Positions 35,040 to 44,166 of a stretch of DNA of 64,000 bases are shown here, in pieces; the stretch's first letter is position 1; each line of letters begins with the position of its first letter. Position numbers and translations under genes: made by a program. The notes under the pieces are model-generated. The model was not told where the DNA came from. It made no database searches and saw only the letters and a list, made by a program, of their open reading frames with translations. The stretch spans positions 1-64,000 of the forward strand of contig NZ_CXOO01000037.1 in assembly GCF_001269385.1 (NCBI RefSeq), given 5' to 3'. This stretch comes from Limnohabitans sp. DM1 (GTDB lineage: Bacteria > Pseudomonadota > Gammaproteobacteria > Burkholderiales > Burkholderiaceae_C).

Positions 35040-37211
35040 ATGAGCGCCAAAAACATCCTGTTCCTGCGCGTGACCCATTTGCGCGGCCCCAACATCTGGA
35101 CCTACCGTCCCGTGATCGAAGCCCTGATCGACATCGGTGAATTGGAGGATTTCCCCTCCAACTTGCTGCCCGGCTTCAACGACAGGATCAAAGCCTGGCT
35201 GCCCCAGATGATCGAGCACCGCTGTACGCCTGGGGTTCGCGGTGGCTTCTTCCAGCGACTGGACACCGGCACCTGGGCGGGTCATATCCTGGAACACGTC
35301 AGTCTGGAGCTGCAAACCCGAGCGGGCATGCCCATGGGTTTTGGCAAAGCGCGTGAGGCAGGCCCGCGTGGGGTCTACAAAGTCATCATCCGCACCGACC
35401 ACGAAGACGTGGGTCGCAGCGCACTGGAAATGGCACGCGAGCTGATCCTTGCGGCCATTCACGACAGTCCGTTTGACGTGTCCGGCGCCATCTCCAAACT
35501 GACAGACATGGTCGACAGCCTGTATGTCGGCCCCAGCACCGCCAGCATTGTTGAAGCCGCTTACGACCGTCGTGTGCCCTTCATCCGTCTGAACGCAGGC
35601 AATCTGGTGCAATTGGGCCACGGCGTGAACCAGCGGCGCATCTGGACAGCCGAGACCGACCGAACCAGCGCGATTGCTGAAGGCATCTCCAAAGACAAGG
35701 ACCTGACCAAAAACCTGCTGGCCATGTGCGGCGTCCCCGTGCCCGAAGGCCAGGTGGTGGCAAGTCCTGCCGCTGCCTGGGTGGCCGCGCAGGAAATCGG
35801 CCTGCCCGTGTGCGTCAAGCCCAGCGACGGCAACCGTGCCCGGGGCGTGTCGCTGGATCTGCACACCCAAGCCGATGTGGAAGCGGCCTACGCCATTGCT
35901 CTGGAGCAAGGCAGCGAAGTCATCGTGGAACGCTTTGTGCAGGGCGCCGAACACCGTCTGCTGGTGGTGGGCGACCGTCTGGTGGCCGCCAGCCGTGGCG
36001 AAACCGCCAGTGTGACGGGCGACGGCCAGCACAGCGTGCGTGATCTGGTCGAGATGCAGATCAACTCCGACCCACGTCGTGGCAGCGACGGCAGCTTGCC
36101 CCTCGAACGGGTGCGCCTGCGCGACAACAGCCCCGAGGTGCTGGAGTTGGCCCGCCAAGGCCTGAACCCCGACAGCGTGCCCGAAGCGGGTCGCCAAGTG
36201 CTGGTCAAGCGCACGGGCAACATGACCAGCGACGTGACCGACGAGGTGCATCCCGATGTGGCCGCACTGGCCGTGTTGGCAGCCCGCGTGGTGGGCCTGG
36301 ACATTGCCGGTGTGGATGTGGTCACCCCGGATATCCGCGAACCCTTGGGCCAGCAAGGCGTGGTGGTCGAAGTCAATGCAGGCCCCAGCTTGCTGATGCA
36401 CCTGAACCCGGCCGAAGGCCAGCCCCGACCAGTCGGTCAGGCCATTGCCGATCACCTGATCCCCCCCCAGGAAACCGGCCGAATCCCGGTGATTGGTCTG
36501 ATGGGTGATGGCGACACCACCCGCAGTGCCAAACTCATTGCATGGCTGCTGCACCTTCACGGTTTTTACACCGGGCTGGCTTGTGCAGATGGCCTTTACA
36601 TTCACCAACGCTGCGTTCAGACAGAGCATGCCATGGACTTTGAACAAGCCGAGCGTTTGCTGGTGAACCGATCCGTACAAGCGGCCGTGTTCGAAACGGA
36701 TGCACGGCGTTTGCTGACCCAGGGCCTGCCCTATGACCGCTGCCAAGTGGGCATCGTCACCCGCATGCCCAAAGCCGCACCGCTGGAAGACCTGTATCCC
36801 GGTCCGGACGAAAAAATGCCCAGCTACATCCGCACCCAGATTGATGTGGTGCTGCCGCATGGCTTTGCCGTGCTCAACGCAGATGATGAAGCCGTGGCCG
36901 ATTTGGCGCAGTACAGCGATGGCGACGTGATTTTTTATGCTGCCCAAGAATCCAACGCACGCCTGAGCGCGCACCGCTGCGAAGGCGGCCGCGTCGGTTT
37001 CTGGCGCGATGGCCAGCTGATCCTGGCCGAAGGCAGCAAGGAAGTGTCCGTGCTCTCCAGCCAGCGCCCCGCTGTGGCCCGCTTACTGAAAACCGACACA
37101 CTCAGCCAGACCGACATGCTGATTGCCAGCTGCGCGGCCTGGGCTCTGGACATGGGCGCCGACCTGATCCGCGCGGGTGTCAAGAGCTACGGCCAAACCG
37201 CCGCCGTCTGA
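35040..37211 (+). CDS. Cyanophycin synthetase-like protein (CphA2/CphA'-type, shortened)
   Basis: A 723-aa paralogue of CphA. The N-terminal domain starts SAKNILFLRVTHLRGPNIWT. The ATP-grasp part contains KDKDLTKNLLAMCGVPVPEG, VCVKPSDGNRARGVSLDLHT, ERFVQGAEHRLLVVGDRLVA and VVVEVNAGPSLLMHL. The Mur-ligase-like part is decayed: where CphA has GTNGKTT this protein has GLMGDGDTTRSAKLI, and the C-terminal Mur-ligase lobe is absent. This fits CphA2-type enzymes, which extend cyanophycin from beta-Asp-Arg dipeptides with one ATP site (known for cyanobacterial CphA2). The authentic CphA follows 34 bp downstream. It is the first gene of the plus-strand pair. Confidence 0.88.
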   Translation: MSAKNILFLRVTHLRGPNIWTYRPVIEALIDIGELEDFPSNLLPGFNDRIKAWLPQMIEHRCTPGVRGGFFQRLDTGTWAGHILEHVSLELQTRAGMPMGFGKAREAGPRGVYKVIIRTDHEDVGRSALEMARELILAAIHDSPFDVSGAISKLTDMVDSLYVGPSTASIVEAAYDRRVPFIRLNAGNLVQLGHGVNQRRIWTAETDRTSAIAEGISKDKDLTKNLLAMCGVPVPEGQVVASPAAAWVAAQEIGLPVCVKPSDGNRARGVSLDLHTQADVEAAYAIALEQGSEVIVERFVQGAEHRLLVVGDRLVAASRGETASVTGDGQHSVRDLVEMQINSDPRRGSDGSLPLERVRLRDNSPEVLELARQGLNPDSVPEAGRQVLVKRTGNMTSDVTDEVHPDVAALAVLAARVVGLDIAGVDVVTPDIREPLGQQGVVVEVNAGPSLLMHLNPAEGQPRPVGQAIADHLIPPQETGRIPVIGLMGDGDTTRSAKLIAWLLHLHGFYTGLACADGLYIHQRCVQTEHAMDFEQAERLLVNRSVQAAVFETDARRLLTQGLPYDRCQVGIVTRMPKAAPLEDLYPGPDEKMPSYIRTQIDVVLPHGFAVLNADDEAVADLAQYSDGDVIFYAAQESNARLSAHRCEGGRVGFWRDGQLILAEGSKEVSVLSSQRPAVARLLKTDTLSQTDMLIASCAAWALDMGADLIRAGVKSYGQTAAV

Positions 37212-37245
37212 AGCGGCCCCAGAAGAACAACAGGAACCCATCTCC

Positions 37246-39825
37246 ATGGAAGTGTCCCGAATTCGCGCCTTGCGCGGCCCCAACTTGTGGAGCCGCCACA
37301 CGGCCATTGAAGCCATCATCACTTGCACACCCCATGAGCAAGGGCTGAACGCCCAGCACCCCATCGAGCAGCAATTGCGCCGCATCTTCCCGCAAGTCGG
37401 CCCCTTCGATGGGCAACGGCCGGGTCAGCAAGTCGCCATGGCACACGCTCTTGAAAAAGTGACGCTGGGCTTGCAAACCCAGGCCGGTTGCCCCATCTCA
37501 TTTAGCCGAACCACCCCGACCCAAGAGCTTGGTGTGTACCAGGTGGTGGTGGAATACAGTGACGAGGCCGTTGGGCGCTTGGCCTTGGAACTGGCTGAAA
37601 AACTTTGCCATGCCGCCATCACCGGCGTCGGTTTTGATGTGGAGGCGGCCATCACCCAGCTGCACGAACTCGACGAAGAAGTGAGACTTGGACCCTCCAC
37701 AGGCGCCATCGTGGACGCAGCTGTGGCCCGTGGCGTTCCCATCCGACGACTCACGGATGGCAGCCTGGTGCAGTTCGGCTGGGGCGCCAAGCAAAGACGA
37801 ATTCAGGCCGCCGAGATTGACACCACCAGTGCAATTGCCGAGTCCATTGCACAAGACAAAGACCTGACCAAAAGCCTTTTGCACGCAGCCGGGGTGCCCG
37901 TGCCCATGGGACGGCCGGCCTTGTCCGTGGACGAGGCCTGGCAAGTGGCCCTGGAAGTGGGCCTGCCCGTGGTCGTCAAACCGCAGGACGGCAACCAGGG
38001 CAAAGGCGTCTCAGTCAATATCACCGACCGCACGGCCTTTGACAACGCCTATGCCACCGCCGTGCGCTACGGCGTGGTCATGGTCGAAAAATTCCTGCCC
38101 GGCCACGATTACCGCTTGCTGGTGGTGGGCAACAAACTGGTCGCCGCTGCACGCCGCGAGCCGCCCTTGGTGGTGGGTGACGGCAAGCACACCGTGCGCC
38201 AGTTGGTGGACCTGGTCAACGCCGACCCGCGTCGCGGCACAGGTCACTCCACATCGCTGACCAAAATCCGCTTTGACGACATCGCCATTGGCCGCCTGCG
38301 TGAGCAAGACCTGGAGCCCGAATCGGTGCCCGAAAAAGGCCGACGCGTGATCCTGCGCAACAACGCCAACCTGTCCACTGGCGGCACCGCCACGGATGTG
38401 ACCGACGATGTGCACCCCGAAGTGGCCGCCCGCGTGATCGAGGCCGCGCAAATGGTGGGCCTGGACATTTGCGGCGTGGACGTGGTGTGTGAGTCGGTGA
38501 TGCGGCCTCTTGAAGAGCAAAACGGCGGCATTGTCGAAGTGAATGCCGCCCCTGGTCTGCGCATGCACATCAGTCCCTCGTACGGCAAGGGCCGCGATAT
38601 CGGCAAGGCCGTGCTTGACCATATGTATCCCGATGGTGACAACGGCCGTGTGCCCGTGATTGCCGTGACCGGCACCAATGGCAAAACCACCACCGTGCGC
38701 CTGACCGCCCACCTGCTCAAAGCCCAAGGCCTGCGCGTGGGCATGACCAACACCGACGGTGTGTACGTCAACGGCCGCCAGACCGATTCAGGCGACTGCA
38801 GCGGCCCGCGCAGCGCCCGCAATGTGCTGATGCATCCCGAGGTGGATGCCGCCGTGTTTGAAACCGCGCGTGGCGGCTTGCTGCGCGAAGGCCAGGCCTT
38901 CGACCGCTGCAAAGTGGCCATCGTGACCAACATAGGCGCTGGCGATCATCTGGGTCTTAACTACATCACCACGCTCGAAGACCTGTCGGTGCTCAAACGC
39001 GTGATTGTGCTGAATGTTGAGCAAAATGGCATGGCCGTGCTCAACGCGGCTGACCCTGCGGTGGTCGCCATGGCACACCACTGCCCCGGCGATGTGACGT
39101 TTTTCGCGCTCGACGGCAACCAGCCCGTGCTGGCCGCGCACCGCGCTCAAGGCAAACGCGTGGTCTTCACTGATGACGGCGACATCGTGGCCCAAAACGG
39201 CAAACAGATTTTCCGCATCCCGCTGGCCCAAGTGCCCTTGACGCGCCAAGGTCAGATCGGTTTTCAGACTGAAAATGTGCTGGCGGCTGTGGCTGCAGCC
39301 TGGGCAGTGAATGCACCTTGGGATGCCATCGCCCAAGGCCTTGCAACGTTCATCAGCGATATCCAGGGCGTCCCCGGTCGCTTCAACGTGTTCGATTACA
39401 AAGGGGCCACCCTGATTGCCGATTACGGCCACAACCCCGATGCCATCCAGGCTCTGGTGCAGGCCGTAGACAACATGCCCGCGAAAAAACGGGTGGTGGT
39501 GATCAGCGGCGCTGGCGACCGGCGCGACCAAGACATCCGCGAGCAGACGCAGATTCTGGGGGCAGCCTTTGACGATGTGCTGCTGTATCAGGATGCCTGT
39601 CAACGCGGCCGAGCAGACGGCGAAGTGCTTCAGCTCTTGCGCGAAGGTCTGCATGGCGCCTCACGCGCCCGCCATATCGAAGACATTCAGGGTGAATTTA
39701 ATGCCATTGACATTGCGCTTTCGCGCCTGAATGCAGGTGATTTGTGCCTGATCCTCATCGACCAGGTCGAAGAAGCATTGGCCTACATCACCGAAAAAGT
39801 CAAAGCTGAAAGCCTGAAAGCCTGA
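37246..39825 (+). CDS. cphA: Cyanophycin synthetase CphA
   Basis: An 859-aa enzyme from ATG 37246, preceded by AGGAACCC at good spacing; an in-frame GTG at 37177 is less likely. It makes multi-L-arginyl-poly-L-aspartate. The ATP-grasp domain that adds Asp contains VVKPQDGNQGKGVSVNITDR, EKFLPGHDYRLLVVGNKLVA and GGIVEVNAAPGLRMH. The Mur-ligase domain that adds Arg has an intact P-loop in AVTGTNGKTTTVRLTAHLLK near residue 490, then FETARGGLLREGQAFDRC and the C-terminal lobe (GRFNVFDYKGATLIADYGHN). Cyanophycin is a cytoplasmic nitrogen store. No cyanophycinase is in the window. Confidence 0.95.
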   Translation: MEVSRIRALRGPNLWSRHTAIEAIITCTPHEQGLNAQHPIEQQLRRIFPQVGPFDGQRPGQQVAMAHALEKVTLGLQTQAGCPISFSRTTPTQELGVYQVVVEYSDEAVGRLALELAEKLCHAAITGVGFDVEAAITQLHELDEEVRLGPSTGAIVDAAVARGVPIRRLTDGSLVQFGWGAKQRRIQAAEIDTTSAIAESIAQDKDLTKSLLHAAGVPVPMGRPALSVDEAWQVALEVGLPVVVKPQDGNQGKGVSVNITDRTAFDNAYATAVRYGVVMVEKFLPGHDYRLLVVGNKLVAAARREPPLVVGDGKHTVRQLVDLVNADPRRGTGHSTSLTKIRFDDIAIGRLREQDLEPESVPEKGRRVILRNNANLSTGGTATDVTDDVHPEVAARVIEAAQMVGLDICGVDVVCESVMRPLEEQNGGIVEVNAAPGLRMHISPSYGKGRDIGKAVLDHMYPDGDNGRVPVIAVTGTNGKTTTVRLTAHLLKAQGLRVGMTNTDGVYVNGRQTDSGDCSGPRSARNVLMHPEVDAAVFETARGGLLREGQAFDRCKVAIVTNIGAGDHLGLNYITTLEDLSVLKRVIVLNVEQNGMAVLNAADPAVVAMAHHCPGDVTFFALDGNQPVLAAHRAQGKRVVFTDDGDIVAQNGKQIFRIPLAQVPLTRQGQIGFQTENVLAAVAAAWAVNAPWDAIAQGLATFISDIQGVPGRFNVFDYKGATLIADYGHNPDAIQALVQAVDNMPAKKRVVVISGAGDRRDQDIREQTQILGAAFDDVLLYQDACQRGRADGEVLQLLREGLHGASRARHIEDIQGEFNAIDIALSRLNAGDLCLILIDQVEEALAYITEKVKAESLKA

Positions 39826-39841
39826 TTTTCACCTGGCGGCT

Positions 39842-41017
39842 TCAGCCCGCCAGGCTGTTGATGTGCATGGCCAGCGCCACACTGAACATGAAAATCCCCA
39901 CCCAACGCAGCCAGCGCATGAAGGTCGGGCGGGGTTGCTCCACATATTTGAAAAGCAAAGCCCCGGCCAACAAAGACAGTGCCAAAGAGCCCAGCATCCC
40001 CAATGCATTGGGCAACAACTGTTCAGGCCAGCGTTGCGACACCCAGGCATTGACCGCCAAGCTGACGCCAAAATGGACCACGAACACGGCGTAAGACATC
40101 CTTGAGATCCCCTGAACTGTCCGGCACCACAAGCCACCTCCCACAGGGGACTGAAACCAAGTCAGCGGAGCGCCGACCAACAAGGCCGCTACCGCCAAAG
40201 CGGTGACCAGCCGCCAATTCGGGGCCAACCACAGCGCCATGGCACCCAAAAACACAAAAACTCCCAAACTGGCCCCGAATTTTCCCGCCTCCTGCGCCCG
40301 TCGAGTCTGATAGGCCAGCCAACCCATGGCGTAAGAGCCGCAAAAATAGAGGGCGTAATCGTCCAGACTTTCAATGCCACTCCACCACCACAAAGACGCT
40401 GCAGCCAGCGTCAGCCAAAGACGTTTGCACCAAACCTCTGCACTTGTGTGAGGTTTCAAGCGGCTCAGCCACTGTGCCATGGCCAGCACCAGCAAGGCCA
40501 GCGCATACAGCTGAAAATCCATGGCCACATACCAAACACCCGCCGACAAGGCTTCCAAATCCAGCAAATGCTGCAATAAAAAGACATGCGCCCAAGCCTG
40601 CCACCATGTGGGCAAAGCGGACAAAGAGGGGTGATCAAATCCAGGCCTGATGATTTCAGACACCAGCACCACGAGACTCAGGGCCGCCAGCAGCGGCAGC
40701 GCCAGTCTCAAATAGCGACGCCACAGCCACTGCGCAGCCAATGGCGCATCAAGTCTCATGATGTGGCTCAAACTGCCCGCTGTCAAAAAGCCACCGCAAA
40801 CCAAAAACATCTGCACCGCCAATCGCGCACGGTCAAACAACCATTCGATCAGTTGGGGCCAGGCGCCCATCACGACGTCCGACATGGGTCCGTAAAAAGC
40901 CAGATGGTGGAGCACAATCAAGACACAGCCAAGTGCCTTGAGCAGGTCAAGCAGCCAAGCTCGCCCCGAAAGGGGCGCCACCTCAGGAGCAGAGACAGTC
41001 GTGCGCAAGACGCTCAA
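39842..41017 (-). CDS. Acyltransferase 3-family membrane protein
   Basis: A 391-aa integral membrane protein with about ten hydrophobic segments. The acyltransferase-3 opening reads GRAWLLDLLKALGCVLIVLH with the catalytic His in LIVLHHLAFYG. A conserved RRYLRLALPLLAALSLVVL segment and ALSAGVWYVAMDFQLYALAL also fit OafA-like enzymes that O-acetylate surface glycans or peptides. The start at 41017 is TTG and overlaps the nitronate monooxygenase stop (TTGA), so it is translationally coupled to it. The substrate is unknown. Confidence 0.82.
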   Translation of the reverse strand: MSVLRTTVSAPEVAPLSGRAWLLDLLKALGCVLIVLHHLAFYGPMSDVVMGAWPQLIEWLFDRARLAVQMFLVCGGFLTAGSLSHIMRLDAPLAAQWLWRRYLRLALPLLAALSLVVLVSEIIRPGFDHPSLSALPTWWQAWAHVFLLQHLLDLEALSAGVWYVAMDFQLYALALLVLAMAQWLSRLKPHTSAEVWCKRLWLTLAAASLWWWSGIESLDDYALYFCGSYAMGWLAYQTRRAQEAGKFGASLGVFVFLGAMALWLAPNWRLVTALAVAALLVGAPLTWFQSPVGGGLWCRTVQGISRMSYAVFVVHFGVSLAVNAWVSQRWPEQLLPNALGMLGSLALSLLAGALLFKYVEQPRPTFMRWLRWVGIFMFSVALAMHINSLAG

Positions 41018-41967
41018 AGCGCCAAGCGGGCGCGGGCCGCTTGGTACTGGGCCTTGAACTGGGCCACCAGATCGGCCGTGCTTTGCACCGACTGGATGGC
41101 GCCAATGCCCTGGCCGCAGCCCCAGATGTCTTTCCAGGCTTTTTTGGCGTCACCGCCAAAGTTCATCTTGCTGGGGTCGGACTCGGGCAGGTTCTCAGGG
41201 TCCAGGCCCGCCGCGCGGATGGATGGGGCCAGGTAGTTACCATGCACCCCGGTGAACAGGTTGCTGTAGACGATGTCGTCGGAGTTGCTGTCGACAATGG
41301 CCTGTTTGTACTCTTCGGCGGCACGCGCTTCGTGCGTGGCAATGAAGGCTGAACCGATGTAGGCGAAATCCGCGCCCATGGCTTGCGCCGCCAAAATCGC
41401 ATCGCCCGTGGCGATCGAGCCCGACAAAGCCACCGGGCCATCGAACCACTGGCGGATTTCCTGGATCAGAGCAAACGGGCTTTTGACACCCGCATGGCCA
41501 CCCGCACCTGCGGCCACGGCAATCAGGCCGTCCGCGCCTTTTTCAATCGCTTTGTGCGCGTGTTTGTTGTTGATGATGTCGTGCAGCACCACGCCGCCGT
41601 AGCTGTGCGCGGCCGCATTGATCTCTTCACGAGCGCCCAGCGAGGTGATGATGATCGGCACCTTGTACTTCACGCACATGGCCATGTCGTGCTCCAGACG
41701 GTCGTTGCTCTTGTGCACGATTTGGTTGATGGCAAAGGGCGCAGCGGGCTTGTCGGGGTTGGCGGCGTTGTAGGCAGCCAAGGTCTCGGTGATCTCGATC
41801 AACCACTCTTCGAGCTGCGCAGCAGGGCGGGCGTTCAAAGCGGGCATGGAGCCGACAATGCCCGCCTTGCACTGCTCAATGACCAACTTGGGGTTGCTGA
41901 TGATGAACAAAGGTGAAGCGATGGCGGGGAACGGCAGGTTCGCCAGAACCGGGGGCAACTTGGACAT
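41014..41967 (-). CDS. Nitronate monooxygenase (2-nitropropane dioxygenase family)
   Basis: A 317-aa FMN-dependent TIM-barrel protein. It shows PFPAIASPLFIISNPKLVIE near the start, GADGLIAVAAGAGGHAGVKS (phosphate and substrate loop with His), LSGSIATGDAILAAQAMGAD and YIGSAFIATHEARAAEEYKQ. Such enzymes oxidise propionate-3-nitronate and other alkyl nitronates; many homologues have untested substrates. It precedes the acyltransferase with a coupled overlap. Confidence 0.88.
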   Translation of the reverse strand: MSKLPPVLANLPFPAIASPLFIISNPKLVIEQCKAGIVGSMPALNARPAAQLEEWLIEITETLAAYNAANPDKPAAPFAINQIVHKSNDRLEHDMAMCVKYKVPIIITSLGAREEINAAAHSYGGVVLHDIINNKHAHKAIEKGADGLIAVAAGAGGHAGVKSPFALIQEIRQWFDGPVALSGSIATGDAILAAQAMGADFAYIGSAFIATHEARAAEEYKQAIVDSNSDDIVYSNLFTGVHGNYLAPSIRAAGLDPENLPESDPSKMNFGGDAKKAWKDIWGCGQGIGAIQSVQSTADLVAQFKAQYQAARARLAL

Positions 41968-42048
41968 GTAGTCTCCTGAAAAATATCGGTCTATTGTGAG
42001 AGAACAAAGGCATCAAACGGTGTCGGCGCGGCGACAAGCAGGCCCCTT

Positions 42049-42254
42049 GCGTGAGGAAAACCGGCGTGGTGCTTGTCCCTTGCAGGAGACAGCCCTGCTG
42101 GCGATTTGTCTGCGCTGGACGGCAGGCCATCGCTTGCAGGGCAAGCTCCTACAAAAAAACCGGCACAGGCAGCTGCCTCGTGTCGGCCCCATGCATGAGG
42201 AAGACCGACATGGTGCTTGTCCCCTGTAGGAGCCAGCCCTGCTGGCGATGGTTT
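42049..42254. repeat. REP-like elements (TGTAGGAGC family) in the 320-bp gap
   Basis: The gap 41968-42288 holds no gene. It carries TGCAGGAGACAGCCCTGCTGG facing GCTTGCAGGGCAAGCTCCTACA (about 42082-42153), and a second half copy CTGTAGGAGCCAGCCCTGCT at 42220-42240. A direct repeat of about 30 bp (TGAGGAA-ACCG-C-TGGTGCTTGTCCC) occurs at about 42050 and 42195. Halves are inverted and could form hairpins. Confidence 0.72.
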
Positions 42255-42288
42255 GAAACTTTGCAAATGCTTGTTCAAAGCCACGGTG

Positions 42289-44079
42289 TCAGAACGCGTC
42301 GAGCGCCATCGCGGTCACGCTGCCTGCGCCTTCCACGATGCTGTCGCGGATGCCGGGGGCCTTGGACAGGATGTGGTCGGCGTAAAAACGCGCGGTGGTC
42401 ACCTTGGCGGCCATGAAGGCAGCGTCTTGGGCTTGCGCTTCGGGTGAGAGGGCCACCAGCAAGGCGCGGCCCATTTGCCAGCCCGCCATCAGGTTACCGG
42501 CCAGCATGAGGTAAGGCACGCTGCCTGCAAACACGTCGTTGGGGTGGGCCTTGGTGTTGCCCGCCACAAACTCGACCACGTCCACAAAGGCTTCGCGGGC
42601 GGCTTTGAGTCGCTTGGCCACGGCCTGCGCATCGGCGTTACCAGAAGCGGCCAATTCGCTTTCGGTTTGCGCCACCTGTCCAGCCAGCGCCTTGGCGGTC
42701 TGGCCACCGTCACGGGCGGTTTTGCGACCCACCAAGTCGTTGGCCTGGATGGCGGTGGTGCCTTCGTAAATCGTCAGGATCTTGGCGTCGCGGTAGTACT
42801 GCGCCGCACCTGTTTCCTCGATGAAGCCCATGCCGCCGTGCACTTGCACGCCCAGGCTGGTGACTTCCAGGCTCATCTCGGTGCTGTAGCCCTTGACCAG
42901 CGGCACCATGAATTCGTAGAACGCGGCATTTTGCTTGCGCACCTCGGCATCGGGATGGTGGTGCGAAGCGTCGTAGGCCGCAGCGGCGGTGGCGGCCATG
43001 GCGCGGCAGCCTTCGGTGTAGGCGCGCATGGTCATCAGCATGCGGCGCACATCGGGGTGGTGAATGATGGGGCCAGCAGCGGGCAAGCTGCCGTCCACCG
43101 GGCGGCTTTGCACGCGGTCACGGGCGTATTGCACGGCCTTTTGGTAAGCGCGCTCGGCAATCGCGATGCCCTGCACGCCCACGGCGTAACGGGCAGCGTT
43201 CATCATGATGAACATGTATTCGAGGCCGCGGTTTTCCTGGCCCACCAAATAGCCCACGCCACCACCGTGATCGCCAAACTGCAGCACGGCTGTGGGGCTG
43301 GCCTTGATGCCCATCTTGTGCTCGATGCTCACACAGTGCACGTCGTTGCGATCACCCAAAGAGCCATCGGCCTTGACCATGAATTTGGGCACCACGAACA
43401 GGCTGATGCCTTTGACGCCTTCGGGTGCGCCCACCACACGGGCCAGCACCAGGTGCACGATGTTCTCGGCCATGTCGTGCTCACCGTAGGTGATGTAGAT
43501 CTTGGTGCCGAAGATTTTGTAGGTGCCATCGGGCTGCGGCTCGGCGCGGGTGCGCACAGCGGCCAGGTCCGAGCCGGCTTGTGGCTCGGTCAAGTTCATG
43601 GTGCCGGTCCACTGGCCGGAGATCAGCTTTTCCAGGTAGGTGGCTTTGAGCTCGTCCGAACCTGCGGTGAGCAATGCTTCGATCGCGCCATCGGTGAGCA
43701 AGGGGCACAGCGCAAAGGCCATATTGGCCGAGTTGAGCATTTCGCCGCAAGCCGCGCCAATGGTTTTGGGCAGGCCTTGCCCGCCAAAGTCAGCGGGGTG
43801 CTGCAGGCCTTGCCAGCCGCCTTCGGCGTACTGCTGATAAGCCTCTTTGAAGCCGGGCGTGGTGGTCACGCCGCTGCCGTTGTGGAAGGACGGGTTTTTG
43901 TCGCCTTCCCAGTTCAGGGGCGAGATCACGTCCTGGTTGAGCTTGGCGCACTCTTCGAGCACGGCCTGAGCGGTTTCTAGACCCGCGTCTTCAAAACCGG
44001 GAATCTGCGCGATCTGGTCAATGCGGGCCAGATGCTCGATGTTGAAAAGCATGTCCTTGAGGGGGGCGATGTAGCTCAT
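42289..44079 (-). CDS. Acyl-CoA dehydrogenase (long, DmdC-like subfamily)
   Basis: A 596-aa FAD enzyme. ATG 44079 has GGAGACAAGAC upstream; the longer open frame is unsupported. Landmarks are MNLTEPQAGSDLAAVRTRAE, IFGTKIYITYGEHDMAENIV, HKMGIKASPTAVLQFGDHGG, GVQVHGGMGFIEETGAAQYY and ILTIYEGTTAIQANDLVGRK with the likely catalytic Glu. It is a paralogue of the enzyme at 21130-22857. It follows etfBA on the same strand, so it likely passes electrons to that electron-transfer flavoprotein. The substrate is unknown. Confidence 0.92.
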   Translation of the reverse strand: MSYIAPLKDMLFNIEHLARIDQIAQIPGFEDAGLETAQAVLEECAKLNQDVISPLNWEGDKNPSFHNGSGVTTTPGFKEAYQQYAEGGWQGLQHPADFGGQGLPKTIGAACGEMLNSANMAFALCPLLTDGAIEALLTAGSDELKATYLEKLISGQWTGTMNLTEPQAGSDLAAVRTRAEPQPDGTYKIFGTKIYITYGEHDMAENIVHLVLARVVGAPEGVKGISLFVVPKFMVKADGSLGDRNDVHCVSIEHKMGIKASPTAVLQFGDHGGGVGYLVGQENRGLEYMFIMMNAARYAVGVQGIAIAERAYQKAVQYARDRVQSRPVDGSLPAAGPIIHHPDVRRMLMTMRAYTEGCRAMAATAAAAYDASHHHPDAEVRKQNAAFYEFMVPLVKGYSTEMSLEVTSLGVQVHGGMGFIEETGAAQYYRDAKILTIYEGTTAIQANDLVGRKTARDGGQTAKALAGQVAQTESELAASGNADAQAVAKRLKAAREAFVDVVEFVAGNTKAHPNDVFAGSVPYLMLAGNLMAGWQMGRALLVALSPEAQAQDAAFMAAKVTTARFYADHILSKAPGIRDSIVEGAGSVTAMALDAF

Positions 44080-44120
44080 GTCTTGTCTCCGATGAGGGTC
44101 CGAGGAAATAGGGGTCGGGT

Positions 44121-44153
44121 ACAAAAAAGACCTCTCAAGGAGGTCTTTTTTGT
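44121..44153 (-). terminator. Terminator between etfA and the acyl-CoA dehydrogenase gene
   Basis: ACAAAAAAGACCTC (44121-44134) and GAGGTCTTTTTTGT (44140-44153) form a 14-bp stem with a TCAAG loop. It works in either direction; on the minus strand it follows the etfA stop by 13 bp. Confidence 0.88.
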
Positions 44154-44166
44154 AGTCGTCAAATCA

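Noticed and set aside
34875..36974. Extension of the ABC exporter frame upstream to 36974
   Set aside because: The extension runs antisense through cphA2 and has no domain. The exporter begins at ATG 34874 where conserved sequence starts.
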